Shown here piece by piece: positions 1 to 11,977 of a stretch of 64,000 nucleotides of DNA. Numbering within the stretch: position 1 is the stretch's first letter; every line of letters starts with the position of its first letter. The stretch comes from Mortierella alpina. Lineage: Eukaryota; Mortierellomycota; Mortierellomycetes; Mortierellales; Mortierellaceae. The position numbers and the translations under genes are program-made. Below the pieces are notes generated by a model. The model saw only the letters and a list, made by a program, of their open reading frames with translations. It was not told where the DNA came from and searched no databases. The stretch is taken from assembly GCA_029449245.1 (NCBI GenBank), contig JANATF010000007.1, positions 1,612,001 to 1,676,000 on the forward strand, in the 5' to 3' direction.

Positions 1-1398
1 TGTATCAAGACACACACCGTGCTCCGTCAAAATATAGGGCGACTCGTCTCCTTCGCTAGCAAGATCTCGCGTTTCAGGCACGCATGGCGCACCTGTTACC
101 GTATCTGCAGGGCTGGATTCCGGCTGCACTCCATGCCCTTTACCACCGCTACGGATATTCCTGAGCCAAGCTCCGAGCAAGCCTTGGCGATGACCCTTCT
201 GTTCCCTGTTCAATGCATGGTCCACGTGTACCTGCCCTGTTTCCACATCTTTTATATCCTGCATGGAGTGTGATGAGGTTACCGACGCTCTGCGCTCCTG
301 GTCCCGGTCCCTCCCTGAACCTGAGATGGGCCGCACCACCTTCCTTGCCATCTTCCTCTCCTTCTCGTCCCTCAGTTGCTTTCTCCTTCGCGCCAGGCCA
401 AAGATAAAGGCAGCTCCCAGGATGACCACCATTCCCACAACGGCCCCCATCCAAGGCTGGAAATGCGAAAGGGAGTGTCCACTTCCTGGACCCACAGCAC
501 CAACACCTGAATCCACCAGGGACCCGTTGCGGCCATGCTCCACGCGCGATGGCAAACACACGGTCGGCCCAATCTTGGCTCGCCTCTCAATCCTCGAATC
601 CTGTTCGGGATCTCCACGACTTTCCTGAGGACGAGACCTTGCATGTAGGACCAAGACCTTGTAGGAAACCTGCTCGTCGCAGCGCAAAGAGATACATTGC
701 ATGTACGAGGTGCAGTTATGAAAGACGGGCAATTGCTCTCTGCAGATCCCTGAACCTGCGGACGACGAGGAGGAGCCCCCTGCACGGTCGCAGTACGATC
801 CTTGCTCGCAATCGCCACGGAGGTTGAAAATATCCTCGTCTGCGCCCACGCCCGGAGATTGTCCCGCGACCTCGTTTAAACGTTGGTTGGCCATTGCGAC
901 CAGGGTCTGAAACAAAGGGTCAGACGTTGAGGGCAGGGGTATTGCGGAACATGGCTGGCCGAGCCGTGCAGGGCCCTGGTACCGGACGCGCTGGCCATCC
1001 ACTCCCAGTAACGGCGGGGACGGGTTCGAGGCGTTGTTGTTGGCTGCAAGAGCGAGCTGAGGAATCAGGGCTGGTAGAGCTCCGCCCGGCAGTTGCTGTT
1101 GTTGTTGCTGTTGCTGCAGCTGTTGTTCATTACTGATATACGCAGTGTCGAGGGTATAGATGAACCCGCGAGTGGTCGATATTGGCGCACAAAAGAGTCC
1201 CTCGGTTTGTATGAAACAAGCCAAGGGGCCAGTGCTGTTAGTATTACTTGTGGTGCTTGGACACCGAGGAGAGGGATTCTGAATGGAGATGTCACCGCAG
1301 CTCGGCTGCGAGGCAGGTATCTCTGTGAAGTCCGTCGATGCCATTGCGAGGGTGGGATGGGGAGGTGTGTAATGGAGCAAGGAGAGAAATGCAACAGG
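1..1398 (-). CDS. Single-pass membrane protein, 3' end off window, 5' exon unresolved
   Basis: One frame stays open from 1398 down to base 1 with no stop, so the C-terminus lies outside the window. The exon follows a plausible acceptor (CTGACAG at 1399-1405 on the minus strand). The first in-frame Met is at 1344, preceded by 18 codons (PVAFLSLLHY...) that may be part of a signal peptide. The predicted outer part is Cys- and Asn-rich with a Gln run near 1100. A hydrophobic segment at about 462-385 (starting GAVVGMVV) is followed by a basic stop-transfer stretch ARRRKQLRDEK, then a polar tail. The layout suggests a type I cell-surface protein; no named domain is recognised. The 5' coding exon could not be fixed: candidate GT donors at about 1508 and 1560 lie beyond a 29-base T tract, and the phase fits only the former. 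Function unknown. Confidence 0.6.
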
Positions 1399-1443
1399 CT
1401 GTCAGGGGATGATGAGCACCACAGAACACTTCGGGACGCTGGC

Positions 1444-1472
1444 TTTTTTTTTTTTTTTTTTTTTTTTTTTTT
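1444..1472. repeat. Homopolymer tract, 29 T
   Basis: An uninterrupted run of 29 T (A on the minus strand) lies just upstream of the first clear exon of the left-edge gene, probably inside an intron. Its length may be unreliable in an assembly. Confidence 0.9.
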
Positions 1473-1509
1473 GTTTGGCAAACCCGGGTAAGCAAATCAA
1501 TACCTGGTA

Positions 1510-2450
1510 TTCAAAAGCTTTCCCAGCCCGCTGGTCCTGTTACCCCTGGTCGTCACCTGACAAGCCAACAACGTCTTTCCCGCTCAGTTAATGCAGCAGG
1601 CCTGGCCTCTGCAACGGCTGAGGTGCAGCGAGACAACACCACCAGTCGAGATGGGCTCCACTTGCTCATCAATCCAGCAATTGCAGCAGGCAGGCATGAT
1701 TTGTCCGTGTCGGTGCGCAGTCCTGTGGTCCCCCTCGACGCCCTGTCGTGGACACATGCAGGCATGTTACTGACAGGTTACTGTACCTCAAGACGCGCCG
1801 ATGAAGAACATCAGCATTACATGTTCCAATTGCCGCTGCCATGGCCACCGAGGATATCAATCGGGAATTGAATGTTCCCTCCTGCGGTTTTCAACTGCTG
1901 CACACTTTGCATCACCGGGGGATGTGCCAAGGGTGGATGGCCCTCCATATTTTCTGACCATCAGTCGTGATCCCTCGGCACAGCTTCTAGGAGGCTCAAG
2001 AGGCGTGCAGCACAGTGGCTCCTTCCACTCCTCCTTTCTTCCTTCCTTCGTTCCTTCCCCTCACATTTGAGTCGTAGTCCTTCTGGCGTTGCCATATGAG
2101 CAATATGTGTCAGCCATACCAAACTTCACCATTTGGGGTTGTTACCCGTTACCATGGGCTCTCGTGTGTCAATTAAAGAATTATTAATAAGTATTCGCGT
2201 AATGGGAGACCAGGCCTTTGCTTGACACCAGAACAATTGACAGCTATTTATGTCACCTTTTATGCACCGCAATCGTAATCGGGTCTCGATTCCAAACCGT
2301 GAATTGGGCATGTCTGGTTCCTTTGGTGCAAGTAGGTAGATGGCCAAGCGCGATCAAGATCGAGGAGGTCGGGAATCTTGCATCGCCAATGCATATCTGC
2401 GATATTGCCAAGACGCCTTTCTGCGAATCTGTTCACAAATGTTCTGGGGA
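1510..2450. other. Intergenic/5' region with no clear gene
   Basis: This stretch separates the divergent left-edge gene and the methyltransferase gene. It may hold the missing first exon and promoter of the minus-strand gene. A short minus-strand reading frame starting at Met about 1659 (MSKWSPSRLVVL) is weakly signal-peptide-like but does not splice in phase. Nothing else is recognised. Confidence 0.5.
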
Positions 2451-2452
2451 CG

Positions 2453-2458
2453 TATAAG
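2453..2458 (+). promoter_or_regulatory. Probable TATA box (TATAAG) of methyltransferase gene
   Basis: TATAAG lies 80 bases before the first downstream ATG (2533) and is followed by a pyrimidine-rich stretch suitable for transcription start. Placement is by spacing only. Confidence 0.45.
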
Positions 2459-2532
2459 TAGAGGCCATCTGGAGTCTTGCAACGATCAACCCCTTTCCTT
2501 TCTCAACTGCCCAGCAATCCCCATTATTCATC

Positions 2533-3256
2533 ATGGCAGCCACAATTGCAACCCTTTCTACTCAGCCAAAGCTGAGCATCGATCGCTCTCATTGGGAGGG
2601 CTCGATCGCAAAACTCACCAGGCAGGCTCTCTCCCACAATGAGGTCTACACAGTCACCCATCGATGGTCTTGACATTGCTGTCCACCCAAACGTTTACTC
2701 TCCAATGTACTTTCCAGAATCCGCCTGGTATGCTCAACAGCTTGAAGGCATCGTCAATGGCAAGACCTTCCTAGAGGTCGGAGTGGGCTCTGGGATCATC
2801 GCACTCCACGTTGCACGCACTGGATCCAAGGTCTATGGTCTCGATATTAACCCAGACGCGGTGGCTATCACGCAAAAGAACTTTGAGATGAACGGTCTCA
2901 AGGGCGACATTCGTGTCAGTGATCTGTTCACTGCTCTGGATCCTGGCACCAAAGTGGACTATATCTTCTGGAACCATCCTTGGCAGATCTCGAGGACGGT
3001 TGTCAGGGAACTTCAATCTGAGAAGACGCTCGATGAAGGATACAAAGCCCTGTCGCGTTACATAAGGAATGGGCACACCTATTTGAATGACGGTGGCTCC
3101 ATTCTCATCGGGTCCAGCTGTTACGCCGATTTGGAAGCCCTCAACCGAATTCCGTTACAGCATGGCTACGGATCCGTAGTCGTTGCAGCCCAGGGAGAAT
3201 CCCATCTAGCGGATGGTACCAGCGAGATTTACTATATCCTGCGACTGGACAAGTAG
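2533..3256 (+). CDS. PrmC/HemK-like SAM-dependent methyltransferase, frame break near the 5' end
   Basis: The frame from ATG 2639 to TAG 3256 encodes 205 aa with a Rossmann methyltransferase core. Motif I is LEVGVGSGI (residues about 45-53), motif II is GLDIN, and NHPWQ sits where PrmC-type enzymes have NPPY. Other matching features are VYSPMYFPES before motif I and a C-terminal EIYYILRL strand. A better start context is the earlier ATG at 2533, 80 bases after a TATA box, but that frame (MAATIATL...VYTVTHRWS) stops at 2671-2673. Its end runs directly into the family-like sequence LDIAVHP in the +1 frame. The 2533 frame therefore looks like the true N-terminus separated by a one-base difference, or else like a uORF overlapping the 2639 start. 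The substrate (protein glutamine or small molecule) is unknown. His in place of the first Pro of NPPY makes classical glutamine methylation uncertain. Confidence 0.75.
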
Positions 3257-3264
3257 CGCTTAAA

Positions 3265-3270
3265 AATAAA
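3265..3270 (+). terminator. Poly(A) signal AATAAA
   Basis: Canonical AATAAA begins nine bases after the methyltransferase stop codon, giving a very short 3' UTR. Confidence 0.6.
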
Positions 3271-4380
3271 ATCTCTTTGCATGTCTTATACCCCCCTTTT
3301 CACCGTAGGCGTATCCTCTTTGTACCATGAATCCTCATGAGTGTTCCATTAGACCTTTGTCCTTACAGATTTTCCTTTCACTGACTTTAAGGATCCACCC
3401 AACAATTCATTTGAGTACGGCAATCGTGTTTGAGAAAGGCACGTTTGAGTACGATGCGCAATGTACAAAAGGCAGATAGCTAGGAGAAGCTGTAGTAGAC
3501 TTGAAGGACGCCTGTCAAAGAACAGCAGACGAGTATGCACGCGCTGAGAAAATAGACATGAGAAACGGCCATATTTGTTTTGCTCATGGGCGTCAACATT
3601 CCTATCCGCATCCGGATCTACCCCCCGTTAATCCAGACAAACAAGCGTTGTTCACCCCCACCCTTTCTAGGCGTATTCATCGGCCGGGAGCTGCAACGCC
3701 TCAGTTTGTTGCTTATGGTAGACTATGTACACTTTTAGCTGAAAGACAAGCAGCACCTCATACGATAAAAAGGGACCAGGTGATGTTGGATCTTGTTGAG
3801 AACTCCTTTATTTTTCGAGCTTGTGGGACCGTGGTCGATGCGGTTAAAGATGAAATGCTGCTTTGTTGATGGTTATGCCGTTTTATGGCCCGACAAACGT
3901 GGGTCAGCCGTCCCCTATTTTCTGGCCTTGTACCTGACCACGCTGGCTCACCAATAACATAAACAATAACCATGCTCAGCACGTCGAGGTCACAATGGCT
4001 GACAAAGGCCCGCTTCATACACTTGCACATATGCGCTTGACCTTACGGGTGGGAATCGCGACGCCTGTCCTTTTGAAAGTTGAGCGAGGGAAAAAAAACA
4101 CAAAAAAACAAGGGGCAAGCTGTTTAGGACAAGGCAGGGCAGGTGCAAGGGTTGTAGAAAGGATAACATATCCTCTCCTTTCCTCAATTCCTTTTCTTCT
4201 CTTCTCCTCTTCTTTTTTCATGTCAATCGCGCGCTCCTTGCTGTTACGATTCGCAGCCTCACTTCACCTCCGATTTCCGTCCCCCGCTTCTCACTCTTCC
4301 ACCTCCTCCCCCTTGGTCCTCGCATCTTTCTCTTGCTCGTCTGCTTCTTTCCGTCTCTGCATCGCTTCATCACGATCGAG
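3271..4380. other. Intergenic, no gene seen
   Basis: Only short frames without domain-like sequence are present. No tRNA or repeat is recognised. The end is pyrimidine-rich (4190-4360), as expected of a fungal promoter. Confidence 0.6.
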
Positions 4381-4382
4381 GA

Positions 4383-4394
4383 TATATATATAAA
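4383..4394 (+). promoter_or_regulatory. TATA-like run before NIPA gene
   Basis: TATATATATAAA lies about 260 bases before the start codon at 4655. A leader of about 230 bases would follow. The position suggests a core promoter. Confidence 0.4.
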
Positions 4395-4654
4395 AAAAAA
4401 GCATAGCCAGCACGCAGAGTAAAGCGACTTCAGAGTAGCCGCGAAAATTGTGTGAAGAACACAATTCTGTTTGCACGCGGGGACAATCCAAGACAAAGCC
4501 TCAGCTCCTGCGTCCTCCTTCAAGACGTTTTCCGTTCCTCCCAACGCCTATTCCATTTTACATTTTTTATGATTATCTACCTTAATCCTCCACTCAGTAA
4601 TATCCATAGCACTTTCTTCCCCTCTCTATCGCTCTATCACTCTCGTAATCAATA

Positions 4655-7600
4655 ATGGCAACAACAGCAGCAACAGCTGCTACAACAGCCTTGAACACCG
4701 TGACAACGGCCGTCGTTTCGGCAACAGTATCTCTTTCTTCGACATTATCACCTGCGTCCATACCAGCATCGTCCCCTACAATGTCGATATCTCCAGCGCC
4801 AAATGCACATGGTGTTGATGGTGAAAGTTTGAATGAATCGACAAAGATTGTGGGACTCTCATTAGCTATTGGAAGTGGTGAGTACCCTCAGCGCTTGTTT
4901 CTCCTCTCATCACAGGTTTAAGCCCAAGTTGAAAGCTTTTTGAACACTGACAACCCCTGAATTCGGGCAAACCTTAAAAAACTCTATATCACGAAAAACA
5001 GGACTCTTGATCGGAGCGAGCTTTGTCTTCAAGAAAAAGGGTCTCATCAATTGCACAAAGCACGGGATGCTGGCTGGCGAGGGACACGATTATCTCAAGT
5101 CCGTCATGTGGTGGACAGGGATGCTCATGAGTAAGTAAAAAAGCGGCACCACGGGCTCTATTGTCAACATAGCCAAAAAAAAAAAAAAAAAAAAAATGGT
5201 TCTCAGTCAAACGCATGAATCTGACGCGCCAAAACACAATCATTTTTTTCTCTCCAGTGGTGGCGGGTGAGGTTTGCAACTTTGTAGCCTACGCATTTGT
5301 ACAGCCCATCTTGGTCACGCCTCTGGGAGCTTTGAGCGTAGTCATCTGGTTAGTACTCTCTTCGTCGTAAGAATGCTTTTTTTTAATATTCAAGAAACAG
5401 ATCCTCAGCAGATACTTTAACAACATCTCTGCATCGACTACTTCCTCTTCTCTCTCACTTCTGACGGACTATTCTAGCGCTATCTTATCGTCCATCTTTC
5501 TCAAAGAGCGACTCAACCTGCAAGGAAAAGTTGGATGCGCACAATGTATTATAGGCGCGACTATCATTGTCCTTCACGCACCGGAACAGACCTCCGTCAA
5601 AACGATCCAGGAATTTGCACAATTCATGAAGCAGCCTGTATTTCTTGTATGGATGTTCATCATCATCGCACTCTCCTTATGGTTGATTATCAAGGCAGGA
5701 CCTCGGTGGGGAAAAGACCATATGATGGTTTACATCGGGGTCTGCTCCCTGATCGGCTCACTGTCCGTCGTGTCGACTCAAGCGTTGGGAGCGGCTATCG
5801 TTCACAACATCTCAACGGGCGAACCGCAGTTTAATAACTGGTTCACGTACTTTGTGATTGTGTTCATGGTCATCACTCTGCTGACCGAGATCAATTACCT
5901 GAACAAGGCTTTGAACCTCTTCAACACAGGTAAGGTCGAAAGGATTGCCGTCGTATGTTTGTGCGCGTGTGTAGTTATCAGGTGCTCAATGATCTTTTCT
6001 CACACGAAAGATGGTTTTTTCTTTTCCAGCGATGGTAACGCCGACTTACTACGTAACCTTCACCTCGACCACCATCATCACCTCCGCTATTCTGTACCAG
6101 GGATTCCATGCATCCGTCGTCGCCATTCTCACAGTCTGTTTTGGCTTCCTCGTCATCTGCGGAGGTGTGCTCTTACTCCAGACCTCAAAACCAGTTGTTC
6201 CTTTGCATGTTCCTGGATCCTCCAGCTCAGGAGGAACCATCACCTACGACGACATTGAACCCAACGCAGCCGACATGCGAGCATCACCCTTCAGCAGTAT
6301 CCGCAGAATCAGCCGTGATCTCCGACAACCCAGCATCATCCATGGATCGAACAGCGTCTACCAGGGCTCACCTTTGAATCCCATGTTGCAAAGGAAGCGG
6401 AGGGCGTCCAATGCTGCAACACGATCCAGACCCCAGAGTGTTTTGGCAGGTCACGGACACATGTTGGCACCTCCAGGTGGAACCGGCACTGCAGGAGGCG
6501 CAACAGCATTCTATCCTAGCTCGACAGGTGCATATTCAACCATGGTGATGGGTCCCAATGGGTCGCAGGTCCGACTTCAGCTCTGCGAGATTGTGATCTC
6601 GGACGAGAAGAACGAAACACAGAGTCGATACCAGGTCTACCGCCCCATTCCACCCTTGGGGGACGTGGGGACCGCCACAGGCTATCGGCAGCAGCAGCAA
6701 ACACTGCAATCCCGTATAGGTGTTCCATCGGACTCTCGCTCTTCATCTGTACGCTTTGGAGATAATGTCGCCCGTCTATCCCAGGAGGACAATGAAAAGG
6801 AAGAGTACCACCATCTACCGACAACACCCGTCCAAAAATACCCTAGCCCTATCTCTGGATCCTTGTTTGTCCCGCCCAAGGTCACCACTACGCCTCATTC
6901 CTCAGCAGCTGCACCCACCACCGCCCCAGGTTCGCCTTCCTCCCCAACAGGCGCATCAGGACCTTTGTCAGTCGGAGGGTCCTTTTATAATCGCTCTAGG
7001 TTCCGATCTCCCTCGACTTCCACGGCGGCATCCGGAGATATCATGGAGATCAACGATCCCAGCCATGCAGGAAGGACTGTCGTCTCGATCGAACCTGTTC
7101 AGCAGCAACCTCTCTATTCGCTTTACGTGCCTCCGCCGCCAGCGGGCACAGCCACCCACCAACGACAGACGTCGCCACTGGCCTCTGCACCGCTGCAATC
7201 CGTGGACGCGACTTCTAGTTCCAGCTCCTCGGCTTCGTCCTCAACTGCAAACAATGTCGTAGAGGGTCAAAACGACCTCGCGTCATTGCAAGAAAAGAAT
7301 GCTCTCGGACATTCTACGACGCACGATGGTCAGGACGAATCTAGTGACGGTACCTCCTCTCTTATGGCTGCGGCGGCAACGGCGACGGCGGGAACGTCAG
7401 TGAATACAAAAGTCAACAAGTCTCATGGGATCTTTGGGAAACTGTTTTCGAAAGGTCCACAAAAGAAGAATAGCAGCAAGAACTTGAATCCGAGTGGGAC
7501 GTCGCTATTGCCATTGACCAACTCGTTGGACTCGGACGGTTCACCCCCTGGGTCGCCATTGTCATCACCGTCGTCGCCATTGCCCCTTCCACCGCAGATT

Positions 7601-7687
7601 GTGTTCAATCGGGCCAACCATCCAACGAGGATTTCAGAAGGGGAGGAAGAGGAGGATGCTGAGGATTTGAAGCCGCAGAGCGGGTAA
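4655..7687 (+). CDS. NIPA-family magnesium transporter with long C-terminal tail
   Basis: Five exons: 4655-4877, 5002-5130, 5258-5348, 5478-5929, 6030-7687. All junctions are GT-AG and in phase, giving 850 aa. Residues about 65-352 form the NIPA (DUF803) membrane domain with about nine hydrophobic segments. Recognisable stretches include GLLIGASFVFKKKGL, the TPLGALSVVICAILSS segment and GKVGCAQCIIGATIIVLHAPE. The family moves Mg2+ across the plasma or endosomal membrane. The tail (353-850) is polar, rich in Ser, Thr, Pro and Gln, and predicted disordered; it more than doubles the usual family length (about 330-450 aa). It ends in an acidic stretch GEEEEDAEDL. A 22-A tract (5175-5196) lies in intron 2. 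Family assignment is firm; which NIPA paralogue is not. Confidence 0.95.
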
Positions 7688-7731
7688 GAAAAAAAAAAAG
7701 AAAGAAATCTTGACAAGGAAAACAAAATTGT

Positions 7732-7737
7732 AATAAA
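7732..7737 (+). terminator. Poly(A) signal AATAAA for NIPA gene
   Basis: AATAAA lies 45 bases after the stop codon in the 250-base convergent gap with the SCYL2-like gene. Confidence 0.6.
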
Positions 7738-7937
7738 ACGACCTGTCGGATGAACAACACAGACAGAAAGACTTTTGCGCTGTTTTTGTTTATTATTCTC
7801 AAAGATGTCGGAAGGCGAGCAGACAGAACAAGAACGATACAAAAGAAACCATGCAGAGCAACAACAGAGAAGGTCACAGCGAAAGAAAACAATGAAAGGA
7901 ACGAAGGGGAAATGCAGAAAGGAGAAGCGTGCATTGT

Positions 7938-10900
7938 TCACGAGAACGGATCAAACATGTTCAGGTCAGACTTCTTGCCCCGGTGTTGCGGCAGGTTGTT
8001 GTTCTGTCCCATCATGCCGCCCATACCAGAGTTGCTCGGTTGCAGAGGCATCATCGGTGCAAGGGGAGCCATGCCCATGCCAGAGGACGACACCGGCCGT
8101 GAAGGGGTCATGGTTGATCCAGAGTTCATACTACCCATGCCTGTATTCGCGTTCATTCCCAACCCCATGCCATTGTTTCCGTTCTGCTGCCATTGGGATC
8201 CCCCCATGCCACCTGCCGCCATTGGTTGGCTTGTGGTCGTCATGGTCGCAGACTGAAATCCTCCAAATGCAGACGACGAGGACGAGAGGTTGCCGAGTGT
8301 GTGCGATAGCGGTGGTGTTCCTGCAGGCTTTTGCTGCGGCTGCGAGAACGGCAGTCGGTTTCCAGAATTGTAGCTTGAAGTGGAAGACGCGTTCAGTGAT
8401 GGCTTATTGAGAGGGGGTATAGTGAACGAGGATGTCGCAGCAGTCGGGGTCGAGGCATTGCTGCCACTGAAAGTAGGGGTGGATGATCTGTTTCCGAAGC
8501 TATTGTGCTGCTGCTGCTGATAGCCGGAGCCGTTGGTTGGTGTCATGGGCCTGGAGCCGAATGCTCCTGTTGAAGACGAAGAGTCCGCGGATATTGCTCC
8601 AAACATCGATGGTGTCGCTGGCTTCATTACCGGCGTACCGCCCGTGAACGATGACTTTGGAGTCATGGCTGGGAGCGAGGATGTCTATTAATATGCCGTA
8701 GCACCAATCTTGTGTTTAGTCGCTACTGTACATTGCGGCTGCTACTGAGAATCATCCAGGAGGTCCATCCACACATGCACTTACCATGTCGCCAAACATG
8801 TCCAGCGATGAATCCTGCCCTCCGTTTGGCGAGAACGGGTTGTCTGAGGCGATCTTGAAAGGATTGTCGGATGTCGTGGACGAAGATGTAGACGGACGGT
8901 TGATGTTTGGTGTCACACTTCCTGATCCACCGCCTCCGACCAGCTTTTCAAAATCGTTCAGCGTCGATCCTGCACCGTTTGCGACCACTGCCGGGTCCGC
9001 ATTTGTCGCAAAGCTCTTTGTTTGCTCCTCCAGTTTTTTCAAATCCTGCAAATGACGCAAGTGTTGTTGATGGACTTTGGTTGAGAGATCCTGAACCGTT
9101 GCCATAAATGACTCGAACTAAAGCAGGACAGTATGGCCGTGGAAAGGTCAATTATATGAAACGACTAATCCACAGCATATATGTGCTGGGCTCGGTGATC
9201 TAGGCATTACCTGCTCTGCCTTGAGATTGGGGCCAAGCGAGAGGTGCCAGAGATGTGGAATGATGCTGTTTCCAATGACCTCCTTGTCTACAAACTTGCC
9301 CATCTCTTGGTAGACCTGCAAGGTCGCCATCTATGTTGCAGGATTGTAAGTTGAGTGCTTGAAATATCCCTTGGCCAAGCTATGCCGCATGTTCTTGCTC
9401 TACGAGTGTCCTTGTAGTCCTTACCGTAACAGTAGCCTCCCGCGTTTTGATGTTCCGTAACAGTGGAATAAGTTTTTCTGTGATCGTGAACTACATTACG
9501 GGAAAGACAGACCATTCAGTCGCTATCCCTTTTCCGGTACTGTAGTAGATGTGACAGTACGAATCTCATCCTTACCTTGTCCAAAACCTTCATGATGGTG
9601 AGAAAGCAGAGAAGAGTGTTGACCTTGACCGAGAGCGTTGTTGTTTGCGAAAAGAGGGTCTATTGAGAAGAATTGAACGCCCTATTGTCAGTGGCCATGT
9701 GAGTCTGGAAAGATGGGTCCATGCATCCTTCACACCCTATTACCGACTTACAGCAATTCTGGGAAAGAGAGACGCCTTCACAGTTGTGTAATCCAGGGCC
9801 TCCGTGATCAATGGCACAGTCTTCAGCGCCTTCTCTTGCACAGAAGGAGGGTTCTTGGGCTCTAGAGCACAATACACCAGTGGCATGACGTCCTCCTTGA
9901 AAACAACACCTCCAGCTTTTTGTTGAAGGAGCTCGATCTTCTCGAGTAATGTTAAAAGGTTTTGCATCGGCTCCCGAACCAGAAAGATGGGCTTCAATGA
10001 AGGAAGCACTTTTTCCTCAAACTCCTTGGGTGTCATCTTTTGAATGATAAAGAACACATTTGGAAGAGTGTACGGCAACAAGGCATGGTCCTTGAGCTCA
10101 TCCAGCAGGCATGGCATTATCTATAAAACAACGTAGAGACGAAGATATTTTAAGAGCCCGGCAACAAAGAATCGTGTACGTCGTTTATGAAGGATGCCAG
10201 GATGTTGAAAAAGACATACCTTGCGGTAAAGTACACGCTCGGGGAACTGGGGCAAAACGCGGAGCAGGCCCTTCATAAACTGTCCCTTGTCATCCCTGGT
10301 CTTTTCCGCAAAGCTCTCCATGTATCTCATTGTCGAAACGAGAATATTGTCGAAAAACTTGCTGGACTGAAACTCCACAGCGTTCATGCGCATGCTTGGC
10401 TCTCTTGTGATGAGACGTGTCATGGCATCTATCCATGTTCTTGGCGTTAGCACGCTTAGAATGTGTTCAAAGGCGATACTTCCAATAGAAAAGAGCACAG
10501 GGCATACCAGCAAGATGGGCGGGCAGTTTCTCATACTGTTGTTGATTAATCCTCTCGATTTGCTGACGATAAGAGTTGAGGTTGCCGCGTGTCTGAAAAA
10601 GAGGCGTTCCTTTGTTCAAGACCGAGTATGCCAAACAACCAATGCCAAACATGTCGTTGGAGGGGTCCAGTCGCTGCTCGAGCACATATTCTGGCGCCTG
10701 GAAATTGAGATCTCGCTGGCAGTAAGGGTGCAGTTCATGATCATAGTCCCAATACTCAACGGGTGTTGGCACAGCGGGATCCCGAGACAGGAACGTGCTG
10801 AATCCGAAACTGATAATTGAAATAGATACCACGTAATTAATGAAAAGATCGAGCCATCCCTGTTCACTCCTGTTCGCGCATAGGCTCTATTTACCCAGCA

Positions 10901-11977
10901 ATCTTCCAGTCGCCTTTAGCATTCACGAAGATGGCGTCTGGTACAAGATTTCCATGCACAATTTTGGCGTCGTTGTGACAGAACTGCAGCCCTTTCCCGA
11001 GCTGTAGCAATCCTTTTTGAACCTAGTGAGGTAGCGGTCGAAAGTCGCATGAGAGATGTTCACAAGGAGCTCCAGTCGCGCCTATCTGTGTGGCTTTTAC
11101 CTCCAGTTCATCGAGCTCAAATTTGCGAATGTCTTCTGGTACGGATGGCAGGTTTTCGTAGTTTCCAAGCAAGTTTGAAAGTGATGCGAAAATAGGCTCC
11201 GTGGCAAAGGCGATCGCTGTCCTCGATTCATCGACTGGTTCGACCACCTCCAGCATACATGGGTGCCGCAAGCGCGAAAGTTGGCTAGCCTATATGTAGT
11301 CAACGGACATGACTGAGTGTTCAAAAGTCTCTCAGCACCTTCACACAAGCCTGAACAGGTAAAGGACTTCAGGCACTGTACCTCTTTTTTCAGAAACTCA
11401 TATACGCGTTCCTGATCTCGCTTTGACGGCGTCTGTCTCCGCAAGGAGGAGATGGATTCGACAATGTTCTTTTCAAAGATCTACAAGGTTTATAAGGCGG
11501 AGAACAAAGCATGCGAAGACAAGGATGTAATAGATGTTATGTTTCTGAGCATCCATGAGGATGCAGGCAGACACAGCGCCAAGCAAAATGGCTCAACAAC
11601 AGCAAAAGACACGCAGCGAACACAGCAGAGGCAGAGGTAAAGAATAAGCTGGCAGACACGATACAATACGAATACAGCGACCTCCTGTCCAGTGGTGCGT
11701 TTGGTGCCTCGGTGGATCTTCCACAATCCAGCACTGGCAATCTGGCCGCCGACTATGAATAGAGACAGTTTGGGAGGGAGGCGGTAGCCGAGCGAATGAA
11801 GGAGAGAGAGAGAGAGGGAGATGGCTGTCAGTCCAGGGCTCCTGCTTTTCGCCTGCAAGGACAAGGCTCGCTTTTGAATGCAGATGAAGCACCGTTGCAG
11901 CAACGGGGTCTGTCTGCGGACAGGAGCGGAGGGAGGAGGAACGGACCTTCGTAGTTTTTGGTGATGGCGTTTCCCAT
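7938..11977 (-). CDS. SCYL2: SCY1-like pseudokinase, SCYL2/CVAK104 type
   Basis: Thirteen exons on the minus strand: 11977-11947, 11752-11670, 11480-11382, 11289-11101, 11022-10895, 10809-10508, 10428-10220, 10120-9752, 9659-9576, 9490-9425, 9330-9211, 9117-8785, 8684-7938. All are in phase and give 919 aa, close to the human length. Kinase-like residues about 10-300 lack the catalytic signature: QEVAVF without the VAIK lysine, VHGNL in place of HRD, GFGF in place of DFG. HEAT-like helices follow (PNVFFIIQKMTPKEF..., VPLITEALDY...). A Gln/Ser/Gly-rich tail has two NPF motifs and ends LNMFDPFS. SCYL2 proteins bind clathrin and adaptor complexes and act in Golgi-endosome sorting. It is divergent from the AGFG-type ArfGAP gene. 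The first intron donor (GTCCGT) is unusual. The start MGNAITKNYE matches the family; any more upstream exon was not found. Confidence 0.93.

Noticed and set aside
10480-10508. Alternative acceptors (CCAAG, TCTAAG) for SCYL2 exon 7
   Set aside because: Both give immediate in-frame stops; only GGATAG at 10429-10430 joins LPAHLA to DAMTRLITREP.
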